Made by a program: the position numbers and the translations under genes
Shown here: positions 51,639-63,292 of the stretch, piece after piece
Numbering within the stretch: the stretch's first letter is position 1
Layout: every line of letters starts with the position of its first letter
The notes under the pieces: model-generated
What the model was told of the DNA's origin: nothing
What the model saw: only the letters and a program-made list of their open reading frames with translations
Database searches by the model: none
Origin: Closterium sp. Naga37s-1
Taxonomy: Eukaryota > Streptophyta > Zygnematophyceae > Desmidiales > Closteriaceae
NCBI GenBank assembly: GCA_947471745.1
Contig: CANJKZ010000425.1
Location: 186,001-250,000 of the forward strand
DNA: 64,000 nucleotides
Direction: 5' to 3'

Positions 51639-53831
51639 GGGCTGCAACAGCAGCGTCGGAGCGAGACCCAGTCGCCCCAGCAGCTTCGTGAGTGGTTGTT
51701 TCAGCGTGGGACGTCTGGGTGTAGTGTTAGCTGCCCGTATGTCATTCGCACAGGTGACCGTGCTGGTCAGACATGCAGGAGGCTTCACACTCAGCACCGC
51801 TGCTTCTCCCGCCTCGACGCCGCTTGGCTAGCTGAGTTTGGTGACGAGGTCGAGCTCCCTTGCTGGGCAGATCTACTTAGGTCTGGATTTGCTATCTTTG
51901 ACCTAGACTTTGATGTTATTCTCCTTGCTATGTATGCTTTGTCTGTTAGTGCTGAGGGTGACTGTTACCGATGTGTGCCGCCTGACCCAGGTATAGCCGC
52001 TGCTGCTCTAGGTGCTAGTGAGTCTGTTCTCCCTAGTACTGTGCCTGCTAAGGCCTTGCACGCCTTCACGCTGGACTCAGCTGCCTCACGCTGTTTCTTT
52101 CGTGACAACACCACTCTCACTCCTCTCCCTGCACCTGTCCCGGTCCGACTGGCTGACCCCTCCGGGGGCCCGGTTGTTGCCCGTTCCTCCACTGTCCTCC
52201 CGTGTCCGGCGGTTCCGTTCGGCTCACTGTCAGGTCTTCACCTCCTCTCGTTCTCTACAAACTTGGTGAGTACCGCTGCCCTTCAGGATGCGATGGTCAC
52301 TACCACCACTCCTAGGGGTCAGCGTGTGTCGATCAGCACGTGTACGCGGACGGGTCGTCACCTGGCCACGTTCACTTGTCGGCCAGGGTCGAGTTTGTAC
52401 ATACTCGCTACCGAGCCTCCTCAGGTAGCTGTGTCTGCTCAGGTGTCTGCGTCAGGTCAGGTTCCACCCCCTTGCTCGTGTCGCCTCCTGTCGCACCAGA
52501 CTCTTCTGTGGCACCACCGCCTGGGTCACCCCTCCCTGCCACGCCTTCATGGCATGCACTCCCGTCTCCTTGTCTCTGGTCTTCCCAGGTCTCTGCCTCC
52601 CCTCCCTCCCTCGCCTGCCCCGCCCTGCCTTCCTTGCGTCGAGGGGCGGCAGCGCGCCGCTCCTCACTCCTCCTCGTTTCCCCCGACTACTGCTCCCCTG
52701 CAGACTCTCCACATGGACGTGTGGGGCCCAGCCCGCGTCACTGGACAGGGCCGCGGGCGCTACTTTCTGTTGGTCGTTGACGACTACACGCGGTGCACCA
52801 CGGTCTTTCCCTTTCGCAGCAAGGGTCAGGTTGTTGATGTCTTGATCCCCTGGATCCGCACAGTCCGTCTCCAGCTCCGCGAGCGGTTGAGTACGGACCT
52901 TTCTGTCCTACGTCTGCACTCTGACAGAGGTGGTGAGTTCTCCTCCAACCTCTTGAGGGACTTTTGTCATGGGGAGGGCATTCTCCAGTCGTTCACGCTT
53001 CCGGACTCCCCTCAGCAAAATGGGATTGCTAAGCAACGCATTGGCTTAGTCATGGTGGTCGCTCGTACCTCCATGATCCATGCGGTTGCTCCCCATTTTC
53101 TGTGCCTGTTTGCGGTCCGGTACGCTGCGCATCAGCTCAACCTCTGGCCTCGTGTCTCCTTGCCGGAGACCTCGCCCACGCTGCGTTGGACGGGGAAGGT
53201 TGGCGATGCGTCGGTAGTATGGGTCTGGGGTTCTCGTGCCTTTGTCCGTGATACGTCTGCGGACAACATCTCCGCCCGCGCCATTCCTTGCGTCTTCCTT
53301 GGCTTTGTACCTGACACGCCTGGCTGGCAGTTTTACCACCCTACCTCGCGCTGTGTCCTCCCCTCTCAGGACGTCATGTTTGACGAGTCGGTTCCCTTTT
53401 ACCGTCTCTTCCCCTACCGCTCTGCCCCTCTCCCTCCCCCGTCGCTCTTCCTTGCTCCCGGTCCCCCTCCGGTAGACGCCCTCCTTCCTCAGGGTCCTGC
53501 TCCCTCAGGTGTCTCTCAGGTAGACCCACCCCCTGGTGCTGTGCCTGGTGAGGTAGCTGTAGACTCAGGTGCTGCTAGAGGTACTGCGTCTGGGGGTGCT
53601 GAGTCTGGGGGTGCTGAGCTTGGGGGTACTGAGCCTTGGGGGGCTGAGACTGGGGGTGCTGAGCTTGAGGGTGCTGAGACTGGGGGTGCTGAGCCTGGGG
53701 GTGCTGAGACTGGGGGAGTTGAGCCTGGGGGTTCTGGGTCGGAGGGTGCGGAGTCTGGAGGTGCTGAGCCTCAGGGTGCTGCTTCGTCAGGAGTTTCTGC
53801 TGGTGCTTCGCCGAGACTGTCTACGCAGTAG
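51639..53831 (+). pseudogene. copia-3 protease-integrase frame with catalytic Glu replaced by Lys
   Basis: Open from 51696 to 53831: CPYVIRTGDRAGQTC, AFTLDSAASRCFFRDNTTL, LLWHHRLGHPSLPRLHGM, HMDVWGPARV, VLRLHSDRGGEFSS, SPQQNGIAKQRIGLVM. The third catalytic residue (Glu in copia-2's NGIAERR) is Lys here, a G-to-A change, which should abolish integration. The C-terminal part has GGAEPGGAETGG-type repeats. It ends at TAG in LSTQ*LREW. Confidence 0.5.
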
Positions 53832-56427
53832 CTGCGTGAGTGGCTTGTTCGGGGCGCATGCCTTCGGAGTGGAGCTACAGGAGCTGGAGGTGCTGGAGCT
53901 GCTGGAGCTGGAGGTGCTGGAGTTCCTTCTGGAGCTGGTGTTACTGGCGGTACTGCGGCTACTGGTCCTGGAGGTGCTCGTACCAGGGGTACTGGAGGTG
54001 CCGGGACTGGTGGTGTTGGTGGCGCTGGAGCTAGAGACCCTATGGAGTCTGGAGCTGCTGGAGCTAGAGGCTCTGGCGCTGGTGGCACTGGAGTTGGAGC
54101 AGCTGGAGTTGGAGGCGCTGGCGCAGGAGGCGCTGGAGCTGGAGGAGCTGGAGCTGTTGACCCTGGCGGTGCGGCCACGACCGTACTTCGTTCCCCTGCT
54201 TCAGCAGGTTCTTGGTGTCCCGTCTTCTACTGGCCTTACTCCTCCCCTCCTGTGTCCACCGCCTGACCAGTCGCAGCTGCCGTTACAGGCGGCCTCTCCA
54301 CTGCCTGCTCCTTCTCCTTACACTGAGAAGTCCGGTGGTCTTACAAAGCGTCGTGAGTCTGCGTTTCGTCCTGTCTCGCTTATTCGCACTACTCGTCGCG
54401 TTCCTCGTTCGCGTCCTCCTCCCGTCCCCGGCACGCACGCTATGGTACTTCGTCCTTCCTCTGTTCCACTACGTGTTCCTCTGCCTGCTCCCCCCGAGTC
54501 CTCTCTTCCAGAGGTCCCTGACCCTGAGTCTGACCACGCTCGTGCTGCCAGTCCCACTGTCTCTCGTCTCCTTGCCACTGCTGTCACTGACCCTTCCTTT
54601 GAGTCTGCGGCTGCGTCTGCCCTCGTTGCTGAGCTGCTTGACTTTGCTGCTGCCTATCGTCTAGACTACGCCACTGCTCTTGTTGCTGAGTCAGCGTCTG
54701 CCAGTCCTCCCTCCGTCGGGGCTGAGTGTGCTCTTGGCACGGACGTCCTTGAGGACAGGCAGGAGGACTTTGAGTGTCTTGCAGCTGCTGTACCTCGTTT
54801 CGCTTCCGTGCTGCTTGCCCCTGAGGGAGACCCAGATGCTCCTGACATCCCGACCCCGCGCTCTTACGCAGAGGCGACTACGGGTCCTTACTCCTCTCAG
54901 TGGCAGGCAGCCATGGATGCCGAAATGGCATCCTGGAAATCCACAGGCACCTACGTCGATGAGGTTCCCCCACCTGGGGCGAACATAGTCGATGGCATGT
55001 GGATTTTCAGAGTGAAGCGGCCGCCGGATTCTCCGCCTGCCTTCAAGGCGCGTTACGTTGCTCGAGGCTTCAGTCAGCGACAGGGGGTTGACTACTTCCA
55101 GACCTTCTCCCCCACCCCGAAGATGACCACTCTTTGGGTGTTGCTGCACGTCGCTGCTCAGCGTGACTACAAGTTGCACTCTCTGGAATTCAGCACAACT
55201 TTCCTGCAGGGCAGCCTGCACGAGGAGATCTGGCTGCGCCACCCACCTGGCTTCACTGGGTCGTTTCCTGCAGGTACTCAGTGGAGCCTCCGGCGGCTAG
55301 TCTACGGTCTCCGCCAGGCGCCTCGCGAGTGGCACAATACACTGAGGACTACACATGCGGCTCTTGGGTTTGCTCCTGCTACTGCTGACCCGTCGCTGTC
55401 TCTACGCACCGACACCTCAGTGCCGTCGTTCTACGTCCTCGTGTACGTTGACGACCTCGTCTTTGCCACTGCTGACACTGAGGCACTGACCCTTGTGAAG
55501 TCTGAGCTGTAGAAGACACACACCTGCACTGACCTGGGTGAACTACGCAACTATCTTGGCTTGCAGATCACCAGGGACAGAGAACGGCGCACCATCACCC
55601 TGACTCAGTCACACATGGTGCACCAGGTCCTTCAGCGCTTCGGCTTCCGGTTCTCCTCGCCACAGCCCACTCCTCTGTCTACCAGCCACTCGCTCTCAGC
55701 TCCACCTTCGGACGAGTCTGTAGAGCCGAGTGGTCCGTACCCAGAGCTTGTGGGTTGCCTCATGTACCTGATGACGTGCACACGACCTGACCTCGCGTAC
55801 CCTCTCAGCCTTCTGGCTCGCTACGTGGCTCCCGGTAGGCACCGAAAGGTGCACTGGGATGCTGCAAAGTGGGTACTGCGCTATTTGTGCAGTACGTCAG
55901 GCATGGGGCTCGTGCTTGGAGGACGGGGTCCAATTGTCCTCACCGGTCATGCAGACGCTTCCTGGGTTGACGACTCAGCTACGTAGCGGTTGTCACAGGG
56001 TTACACAGTCAGCCTCGGTTCCGGCTCTGTTTCCTGGCGGTCTACCCGCTCGTCTTCGGTTCTCAGCTCCAGTTGTGAGGCTGAGATCTACGCCGGGGCC
56101 ATGGCTGCACAGGAGCTACGCTGGCTCACCTACCTGCTGACTGACTTGGGAGAGCAGCCTTGTTCGCCTCCAGTTCTGTACATAGACAACAAGGACATGA
56201 TTGCCTTGTGTTAGGAGCAAAGACTGGAGCACAGAACGAAGCACATCGCTCTGCGATACTTCCTTGCTCGAGAGTTGCAGTAGCGTGGCCAGCTTCGTCT
56301 TGCGTACGTGGCCACTAGGGCTAACACTGCTGATATATTCACCAAGGCACTTCCGCCTGGTGATCATCAGCGCTTCTCTACTGTGTTAGGACTTGTGCCT
56401 ACTTTGCCTCACTTGCTTACTGCGTGA
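53832..56427 (+). pseudogene. copia-3 linker, reverse transcriptase and RNase H with premature TAG codons
   Basis: After repeats, the frame 54170-55512 gives GPYSSQWQAAMDAEMASWKS, FKARYVARGFSQRQGVDYFQ, SLRRLVYGLRQAPREWHNTL and YVDDLVFATADTEAL, the Ty1 RT, then TAG after KSEL. Further pieces: LRNYLGLQITRDRERRTITL, TRPDLAYPLSLLARYVAPG, CEAEIYAGAMAAQELRWLTY, ATRANTADIFTKALPP. TAG codons follow KSEL, DSAT, ALC and ELQ, the same four sites as in copia-1. Confidence 0.5.
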
Positions 56428-56729
56428 CTTTACTTGTACTGTGATCTATGTATATACCTGCATGTGAACTGGCCTTGTGGCCCTTTGCTTGTGCTCATAC
56501 TGTGTGGTGACTTTGTGATCCACCCTGAGCTTGCTTTGCTTTCTTGACTGGTCTTGTGGCCACTTGTTCTCCCCTACTTATCCTATGGGGGTGTGTCAAA
56601 CTTACATATAGCTTACATTGTGTAGGTTGTAGTGGGGTAGCCCATAAGGAGTACAACCTAATTAGGGTTAGTACTTGTACCCAACTCTTTGTTAGTTCAT
56701 CCATTCTCGTTCATTCATTCTGACACATG

Positions 56730-58426
56730 CCACAAAGGCGTGGCAGGGAGGGGTGACCAAGGCGGTGGTGCCAAAGGAGAGTCTGGTGCGACAGGAGGCG
56801 ACACGAACAGGGGGCGGCTACTTGACCTGACGCAGACACCTGGCCAGAAGTAGCTACCTGAGAAGGCTTAGTAGTCAGTGTGTACAGACTCGAACCAGGA
56901 CGACGGGTGAACGTGGCCAGGTGACGGCCCGTGCGTGTACACTTGCAGATTGCCACATGCTGACCCCCAGTAGTGGTGGTAGTGACCATCGCATCGTGGA
57001 GGGCAGCGGTACTCACCAAGTTCATTGAGAACGAAGGGAGGCGAAGACCTGACAGTGAGCCAGACGGAACCGCCGGACACGGGAGAACAGTGGTGGAACG
57101 TGCAAGAAGTGGGCCCCCTGAGGGGTCAGCCAGTTTGACTGGAACAGGTGCAGGGAGTGGAGTGAGTGTGGTACTGTCGCGAAAGAAACAGCGGGAAGCA
57201 CCTAAGTCAAGCGTGAAGGTGTGCACGGCCTTAGCAGGCGCAGTACCAGAGAGAGCAGACTCACTAGCACCTAGAGCAGCAGCCTCTATTCCTGGGTCAG
57301 GCGGCATGGGGCGAACACTACCCCCAGACGCCCCACGCTGAGCAAACCACTCACGAAGCTGCTGGGGCGTAGGGGTCTCGCTTGGACGCTGCTGCTGCTG
57401 CCTCTGGCCACCGCCAGAACCTCCCCTCTGAACATCTCCACCCAGACTGCCACCACTGCCGCCGCCACCACTCCCACTACCGCCACCACCGCCACCACCA
57501 CTCCCACCACTGCCACCACCGCCGCCACCGAAGCCCCCACTCCCACCACCACTCCCACTGCCACCTCCGCCACCTCCACTGCCTCCACCGCCTCTACCAC
57601 TACCACCCCCGCTGCCACCTCTACCACTCTTGCCTCCCTTGCCCTTGCCGCTGCGGCGCTTCCCACTAGGAGCAGAAGCACCCTTGACGTCCTCAATACC
57701 AAGGATGTCAACAGCAGCAGCAGCAGCAGAAGCTTAGGAGGGGGCAAGGGGGGAGGGGGAACACCCCTCAAAGAAGGGTGTGCGAGGAGTGCCACGAGCA
57801 GCACCTATAGCGACTACGCTAGTCTTAGCTGCATGGAGGTGCTTCTCGAGCAGGTCGACAGTGAGGTCTGTGGGGTCGAGTGCGAGAAAGTGTTCCCTGA
57901 CTGCGCGAAGAGAATCGGGGAGGCGGGTGACTATGAAGTAGAGAGTGATGTACATCGAGGGCGGGTTCTTGTCCAAGAACTCGGCGGGGAGGGCAGTGCG
58001 GTAGCGAGTGTCGCTAGTGCGAAGGTGGGTAATGAGGTCCTCGGCTGTGGTAAAGGCTGACAGCTCGGGGAAAAGGTAGGGCAATATAAGGCGATCGAGA
58101 GCAGCAGTGGCAGGGGAAGAGTAACGAGCGACTACAGCGTTGTACAGGGCCTTAGCCATCTTGTGCTGGCCAAAGTGAGTGTGTTCAGCTAACGGCAGGT
58201 GGTTGCAAACGGCTAGGCAAGCAGCAGTGTCACGTGTAAGCCACTGTGAGCGAGTCGTACTGTCGGCTGTGTCGGGAGGGGCGAGAGAGGCTCCAGACGT
58301 GAGGTCAAACAACAAAACGCCGTCTCTAGAATCGCTCAGTAGGTACAGGTGTAAGTCATCCAGCCAAGTATCGAACTGCATCGGACGGCCCGCAGTATCA
58401 AATGTGAGGACACTGAGAGTAGCCAG
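56730..58426 (-). pseudogene. copia-4 gag-protease fragment
   Basis: The start ATG is changed to CTG (58426, LATLSVLTFDTAGRPMQFDT). Gag runs to SPLAPS then TAA (about 57736). The Gly/Ser-rich stretch follows, then an internal deletion joins QRGASGGSV to PPDPGIEAAALGAS, removing the Cys/His knuckle. Protease (FTLDLGASRCFF) and pre-integrase (LLWHHRLGHPSLPRL) end at the copia-3 insertion. Confidence 0.5.
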
Positions 58427-58653
58427 AGAGGGCAATGCAGGGTGGCACGTGAGCAGTAGGGCAGCACGCAAGCAAGGACGGCGCAACGGGCAGGGCGGCG
58501 CGCAAGCGCTAGGGAAGTGCGCAGGGCAGGGCGGGGCGGCGCACGGCTAGGGCAGGGCGGCGCAACTGGCAGGGCATGACGGCGGCCAGCAGGGCGGCGT
58601 ACGGGCAGGGCGGCGGCCAGCAGGGCGGCGCTCGGGCAGGGCAGGGCGGTGCG

Positions 58654-58774
58654 TGTTAAACTGTTATAATGCTTACGTTGTGTAGGCTATGGTGGGGTAG
58701 CCCAGAAGGGGTACATCCCAATTAGGGTTAGTACTTGTACGCAACTCTTTCATAGTTCGTTCATTCTTCTGACT
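58654..58774 (+). mobile_element. Solo copia LTR inside the copia-4 leader
   Basis: TGTTAAACTG..GTGGGGTAGCCCAGAAGG..CTTCTGACT matches the LTRs of copia-1 to copia-4 in plus orientation, with no internal sequence attached. Flanks GTGCG and GTGCA form a 5-bp duplication with one change. It is the remnant of an insertion followed by LTR-LTR recombination. Confidence 0.5.
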
Positions 58775-59340
58775 GTGCAGCGGCCAGCAGGGCGGCGCGC
58801 GGGCAGGGCAGTGCGGTGCGTCGGCCAGCAGGGCGGCGCGCAGGCAGGGCAGGGCGACGTTGTGGCCAAAAGGGCGGCGCGTGGGCAGGGCAGGGCGACG
58901 CGGCGGCTAGCACGGCGGTGCGCGGGCAGGGCAGGGCGACTCGGCGGCCAGCAGGGCGGCGCGCGGGCAGGGCAAGGCGGCGCGGTGCTAGCAGGGCAGC
59001 GCGACGGGCAGGGGAGGGCGGCGCGCGACCAGCAGGGCGGCGCGACGGGCAGGTTAGGGCAGCGCGCAGCCAGCAGGGCAGTGCGATAGATAGGGCAGGG
59101 CAGGGCAGTGCGACTGGTGGGGTAGGGCGCTACGGGCAGCGAACTAATCGGTGGGCCCTAAAAAAAACGGTCCCCGAACAGGACCTGCTCTGAAACCATG
59201 TCTGAAACCAGACGAGGGAATGATTGCATTCAGAAGAAAGTTGGTACAAGTACTAACACTCATTGGGTTGTACCCCTTATGGGCTACCCCACTACATTCT
59301 ATACAATATAAACATTATAACAGTTTGACATTTCTGGCCA

Positions 59341-60250
59341 GTAGTAATACCGCTACAACTGCTGCCGTGTCTTTTCTACCCCAAAGTGACCTGAGGTAAT
59401 TCCGTCGTGTGCCTCCTGTAATAGCAGCTCCCGTAGTAAAGTGTACCCTGGAACCCAGATGCGGTCGGTGCCGCCTGTGAAGAATGGGTCTGTTTGATAT
59501 CCATGGGTAATTAGTCCTGTCAGTAGCGGGCTGGTCTGGGCGAGTAGTTTTGCATGGATTTGGGGAGTGGGGCGGGTCAGTGTGTCGGCGATATTCGATG
59601 CCCCTTTTTTGTAGGTGACCGTGTAATGAAAATTCGACTCGAGGAAATCGAGCCAGCAGACCTGTCGTGGGTTGAGGTGGGGCTGTGCACGGAGGTACTG
59701 TAGATATTTATGGTCTGTCCGTACTGTCACATCTGCGCCGGTCAAGTAACAGCGCCAGACTTTGAATGCATGCACGATCGCGAGCATTTCAAAGTCGTGT
59801 ATCGGGTACTTCTTCTTGTGCGGATGCAGTTTTTGTGATTCATATGCGATGGGCTGTAGGCCGTTGCCGAAGTCATGTAACAGTACAGCTCCGATGGCGA
59901 TGTCGCTTGCGTTCATAACGACTTCGAAAGGGCGGTGGGGGTCGGCAATGCACAGTACGGGCGGTGTACAGAGAACATTTTTTAGGGCAGAGAAGGCAGC
60001 ATGCTCTTTCTCCCCCCATGTAAACCCTACCCCCTTCCACAGTAGGTCAGTCAGCGGGGCAGTTAATTGCGCCATGTCGGGGACGAACCGACGAACGTAA
60101 TTAACAAACCCTAAAAAACTCTGTAGTTCAGTGAGGTTTCTCGGGGGTCGCCACGCTTTTACCGTGTCTAGCTTCTTCGGGTCAATTTCGACTCCAGCCT
60201 CTGAAATGACGTACCCCAAAAACTCTAGCCTGTCTTGGAAAATAATCACA
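59341..60250 (-). pseudogene. gypsy-2 RNase H and integrase zinc region
   Basis: Open frame 60249-59353: LEFLGYVISEAGVEIDPKKL, LGFVNYVRRFVPDMAQLTAP, VMNASDIAIGAVLLHDFGNG, VRTDHKYLQYLRAQP, KKGASNIADTLTRPTPQIHA, then EAHDGITSGHFGVEKTRQQL and a TAG. TDASD of gypsy-1 is MNASD here, so the first catalytic Asp of RNase H is Asn. It is the least decayed part of gypsy-2. Confidence 0.5.
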
Positions 60251-61450
60251 CTTGGAACCCTTGGTCAGTAGGCGGTCCATTAAATGTTGCTGCTTGTCGC
60301 GGCTGTAAACGAAGATGTCGTCGAGGTAAACTATTACGCATTTATCTAAAAGCGGTCTAAAAGCCTCGTTCATGGTCATCTGAAAAGTGGCGGGGGCGTT
60401 GGTCAGTCCGAAAGGCATGACGGTGTACCCGAAAGATCCGTATCTAGTTCTAAAAGTTGTCTTGGCGCAGTTTGACGGTTCGACTCGAATCTGGTGGTAA
60501 CCGCCCCGTAGGTCAATCTTCAAGAATACTCGAGTTGTTCGCATTTGATCTATCAGTTCGTCAGCGCGGGGAATCGGGTATCGTTATTTTATTGTTACTT
60601 GATTCAGTGCTCGGTAGTCAATACATGCAAAACCCTCCGTCTTTTTTCAGTGTGAACAGTATCGGTGCGGCGAACGGTGACGAGCTTGGTTGGATGAGCT
60701 ACTTCTCTAGCAAGTAACCTAACTGCTTCCTTAATTCGTCGAGTTTGGGCTGTGTCAGTCTGAACTGTCGCTGTATAGTTGGTCGTGCCCCCGGTTTTAA
60801 CTCTATCTTGTAGTCGTGCCCCCGGTTCTAACTCTATCTTGTGGTCGTATGCGCGCTGAGGTGGCAGTCCTTCCGGTAAGTCATCCGGGAAAATCCCCGG
60901 GTACCGTTTCAATAGTTCCTGTAGTTCGGGCGGTACATCTTCGAGTGGTTTCTGAAAATCACTCGACGCCTCTGCCACTTCCACTACTGCAATGTCTACT
61001 GCGTACACGTCAGCTCCAGCGGCAACAGCCCATTTCATCGTGATGGCATTGACGTGGACCGTTGAAGACTCAGGCGACTGCCAGCGAGGTAGTTCGATCC
61101 AGTTACCGTTGCTTCGCACAGTGCAGCTACATGTCGTCCAGTCAATTCGCGGATTGCAGCGTCGTAGCCAATCACGTCCCAGTACAATATCGTGCCCATC
61201 CAGTGTCGTCGCGAACATTTCCTGTATAAACCCAAAGTTACCCCCGCAGCAGACTTTCACTCTCTCCACTTTCTCCCGTATGGCCAGAGGCGTGCCGTCG
61301 ACTAAGCGTGTGTCTATTTCCGGTAAGCAGCGGTTAAGTGTCAGTTGAAGTTTTCAGGCAGTCGCGGTGTTAACTAAGCTGTGACTTGCTCCTCCGTCGA
61401 TAAAAATATTGATTGCCGTTCCCTGTATTTTCCCGTATATCAATATTGGG
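60180..61450 (-). pseudogene. gypsy-2 protease and reverse transcriptase
   Basis: Near 61430-61380 the minus strand reads INIFIDGGASHSLVNTA, the protease loop. Frame 61269-60604 holds DIVLGRDWLRRCNPRIDWTT and ELLKRYPGIFPDDLPEGLPP. RT blocks FLKIDLRGGYHQIRVEPSNC, GLTNAPATFQMTMNEAFRPL and YLDDIFVYSRDK are in 60544-60182. The segment near 60780-60840 contains a short tandem duplication (CGTGCCCCCGGTT), and the frame is broken near 60590 and 60240. Confidence 0.5.
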
Positions 61451-61601
61451 CAATCCGTCGCTGTACCCTCCTTATTCATCCGAGCCCGATTGATAGCATG
61501 AATCGGTGCTGTGACTCGGTGAGGGTCGGTGAGATTGGGCGAGCAGGCTGTCTCGTCAGTAGTTGGCCCGACTTCTACTGTCTGCTGGCGTTTCCCTGCC
61601 T

Positions 61602-62743
61602 CTAAGACTCCCTCCCCTGCTCTGCTCCCCAGCGCCTTAGTTCCTCAGGGCATTCGCTCTTGCGATGTCCCGGCCTGTTGCAAGCAAAGCAACGCCCCTT
61701 AAATGGCGCAGCAGCTGCATTGGCCGCAACGGCGTGTACCGTGGCGTGCTCGATCGGCCCCCGAGGGCGCTGTTTGTAGTAGGACCTCGGTCTCGGTCGG
61801 CGTAGGATATCGATTTTCTCGGCGAGCGATAGGATTTCGTTGAAGTTCGATAGCCCGCGAAGCATAATCTCGTGCGAGATGTCCGGCTTCAGCCCTCCAA
61901 CGTAACGGTCCACCCACTCCGCCTCGTGCATATAGCTGATTTGCTCGCACTGAGCGAGAAAACCGCTGGTGTAGTCTTGAGCCGACCCGAGCTGTCGCCA
62001 AGTGCGTAGTTTCTGGCGCGCCGAAATCGAAGTCGCGATAGGTTCGAAACGGGCCCGTAGTCCCGCGCACCACGCATCCCACGTGCTGTACTGGGCTGTT
62101 TCGCAGAATGAACGCCAGGTCCCGTGGGCTCTTCCTCTCGCGACGGCGGCTCGTAGGCGTGCGGCGAGGTAACGATCACTCGCCACCAATCCATGGCGGG
62201 GCCCCGTAGTAGCGAAACTGCATATCGAATCTTCGCTACGTCCGAGATGACATAATTAGCATAAAAAAACGCGTTCATCGTTAAAATCCACGATTGAATC
62301 GTCGGACTCCCGCGTTGGCTAGGATCGAAACTGGGCAGGCGTTGCAGCTTGAGCGGCATCGGCTCGTAAATGTCGTCGTTGCCTGCTGGTGCCATAAATT
62401 CGACGTGACGGCGCGTTTCGCGCGGCGGATTCACGGTCGGAATGGCCCTGGTCCTTGTCATGCCAGGCATTGATTGGGCGGCACCATCACTGGCTACGCT
62501 TGAGCGCTGTCCCAAGCTGTCATCTTGCGACGGTGTGCCGGACAAAATGATGATCGGCTCGTCCGTTTGTGCAGGTACATTTGCAGGTGTTGGTGTTGGT
62601 GTAGGTGCGTTTGTTGCTGACTGCCGGCGGGCGGCGTCGAGTTCTGCCGTGAGCGTCGCGACTTCGAGAGCCGATTTTTTGAGTTGGCTCACAAGGCGGT
62701 CGAGCTACACTTGCGTCAATGTCGCAACATTATATTCAGCCAT
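61602..62743 (-). pseudogene. gypsy-2 gag with intact zinc knuckle
   Basis: ATG at 62743 opens MAEYNVATLTQV, TAG, then LDRLVSQLKKSALEVATLTA. The gag core is PSFDPSQRGSPTIQSWILTM, IRYAVSLLRGPAMDWWRVIV and, after a frameshift near 62110, YSTWDAWCAGLRARFEPIAT, YTSGFLAQCEQISY, YVGGLKPDISHEI. The knuckle CFACNRPGHRKSEC is complete (CX2CX4HX4C). A C-run lies in the leader at about 62847-62867. Confidence 0.5.
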
Positions 62744-63292
62744 GGCAAGGGTGTCGGGCGAGCTCAGCGGGAGCCTCGGTCGTGGCCGTGCGTGTTTACG
62801 AGAGAGCACTTCGAGCGGCGGTGCTTGTTTGCTGAGAGACGTCTACCCCCCCCCCCCCCCCCCCCAAAATGGAGATAGTGGGGAAGCGAAGGTGTGGGTG
62901 CGGTCCACGAGAAGATAGTAGGCTCTGAATACCAAGTGTTACGAGTGCAATTGAGCGAGCGAGCGAGAATTGCACTATCGAAGCAAAACACTACAGTGAG
63001 CGAAGGAATGAGCAAGAACTAAGTAGCGAAGGTCACAGTGGTAACGGTAACGAACTGTGGTTGACGCGGGACGGGCCTGTGACTGAGGTCGGGACTGAGG
63101 TTGGGAAAGTGTCGAAGCGGAGGCCCAGAGCGCGGGTTACAAGCCGAGCCGGGAGGCTGGGTTGCAACGTGCGAAGTGGCGGGAAGATTGTCGAAGCGAG
63201 GGTCGCGAGTGGTAACGGTGCCGAGTGTGGTGAGAACAGTAATGTACGCGTTACGCAGGGATGTGGCGTAAGGAAAAGGAAATTTCCTTACA

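Larger units (their letters stand above)
50056..56725 (+). mobile_element. copia-3: near full-length Ty1/copia element without a 5' LTR
   Basis: The leader (50060-50560) is a CCCCTCGGCCCCTAGGCC tandem array followed by a CTGCTACTG repeat. Then gag, protease, integrase, RT and RNase H follow. The 3' LTR is about 56592-56725 (TGTCAAACTT..CTGACA), preceded by CTATGGGGGTG. No 5' LTR is present. Right flank CATGC (56726-56730) equals the end of copia-4's GGCATG, so copia-3 inserted into copia-4. The left junction was lost in a deletion. Confidence 0.5.
56726..59330 (-). mobile_element. copia-4: truncated Ty1/copia element, minus strand
   Basis: The 5' LTR is 59330-59199 (TGTCAAACTG..TTTCAGACA) and its primer site TGGTTTCAGAGCAGG lies just inside. 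The leader 59150-58480 is a GCAGGGCGGCGCGCGGGCAG-type tandem array, unlike the CCCGTACC array of copia-2, and holds a solo LTR. Gag and protease follow down to HPSLPRLCGM, where copia-3 is inserted; the remainder is gone. The element had entered gypsy-2 within YYYWP of the integrase zinc region. Confidence 0.5.
48400..63292 (-). mobile_element. gypsy-2: second Ty3/gypsy element, minus strand, multiply interrupted
   Basis: The 5' LTR is 63292-62937 (356 bp, TGTAAGG..CTCGTAACA). Primer site TTGGTATTCAGAGCC follows, the same as in gypsy-1. At the other end only about the last 90 bp of the 3' LTR remains (48490-48400, ..CACGTAACA). Flanks CTATG (63293-63297) and CTATT (48395-48399) match at four of five bases, consistent with one insertion event. 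Coding order on the minus strand: gag (62743-61602), protease (61450-61000), RT (60900-60180), RNase H (60250-59550), start of integrase to 59341. The copia-3/copia-4 block intervenes, then the last integrase part and chromodomain at 48830-48500. The integrase core is missing. Confidence 0.5.

Noticed and set aside
38370..56290. TAG read as glutamine (alternative code) because several copia TAGs sit where Gln would fit
   Set aside because: The PAN-like gene and the pogo transposase end in TAG, and one copia-1 TAG replaces TGG (Trp) of copia-3. C-to-T/G-to-A decay of silenced elements explains the set.
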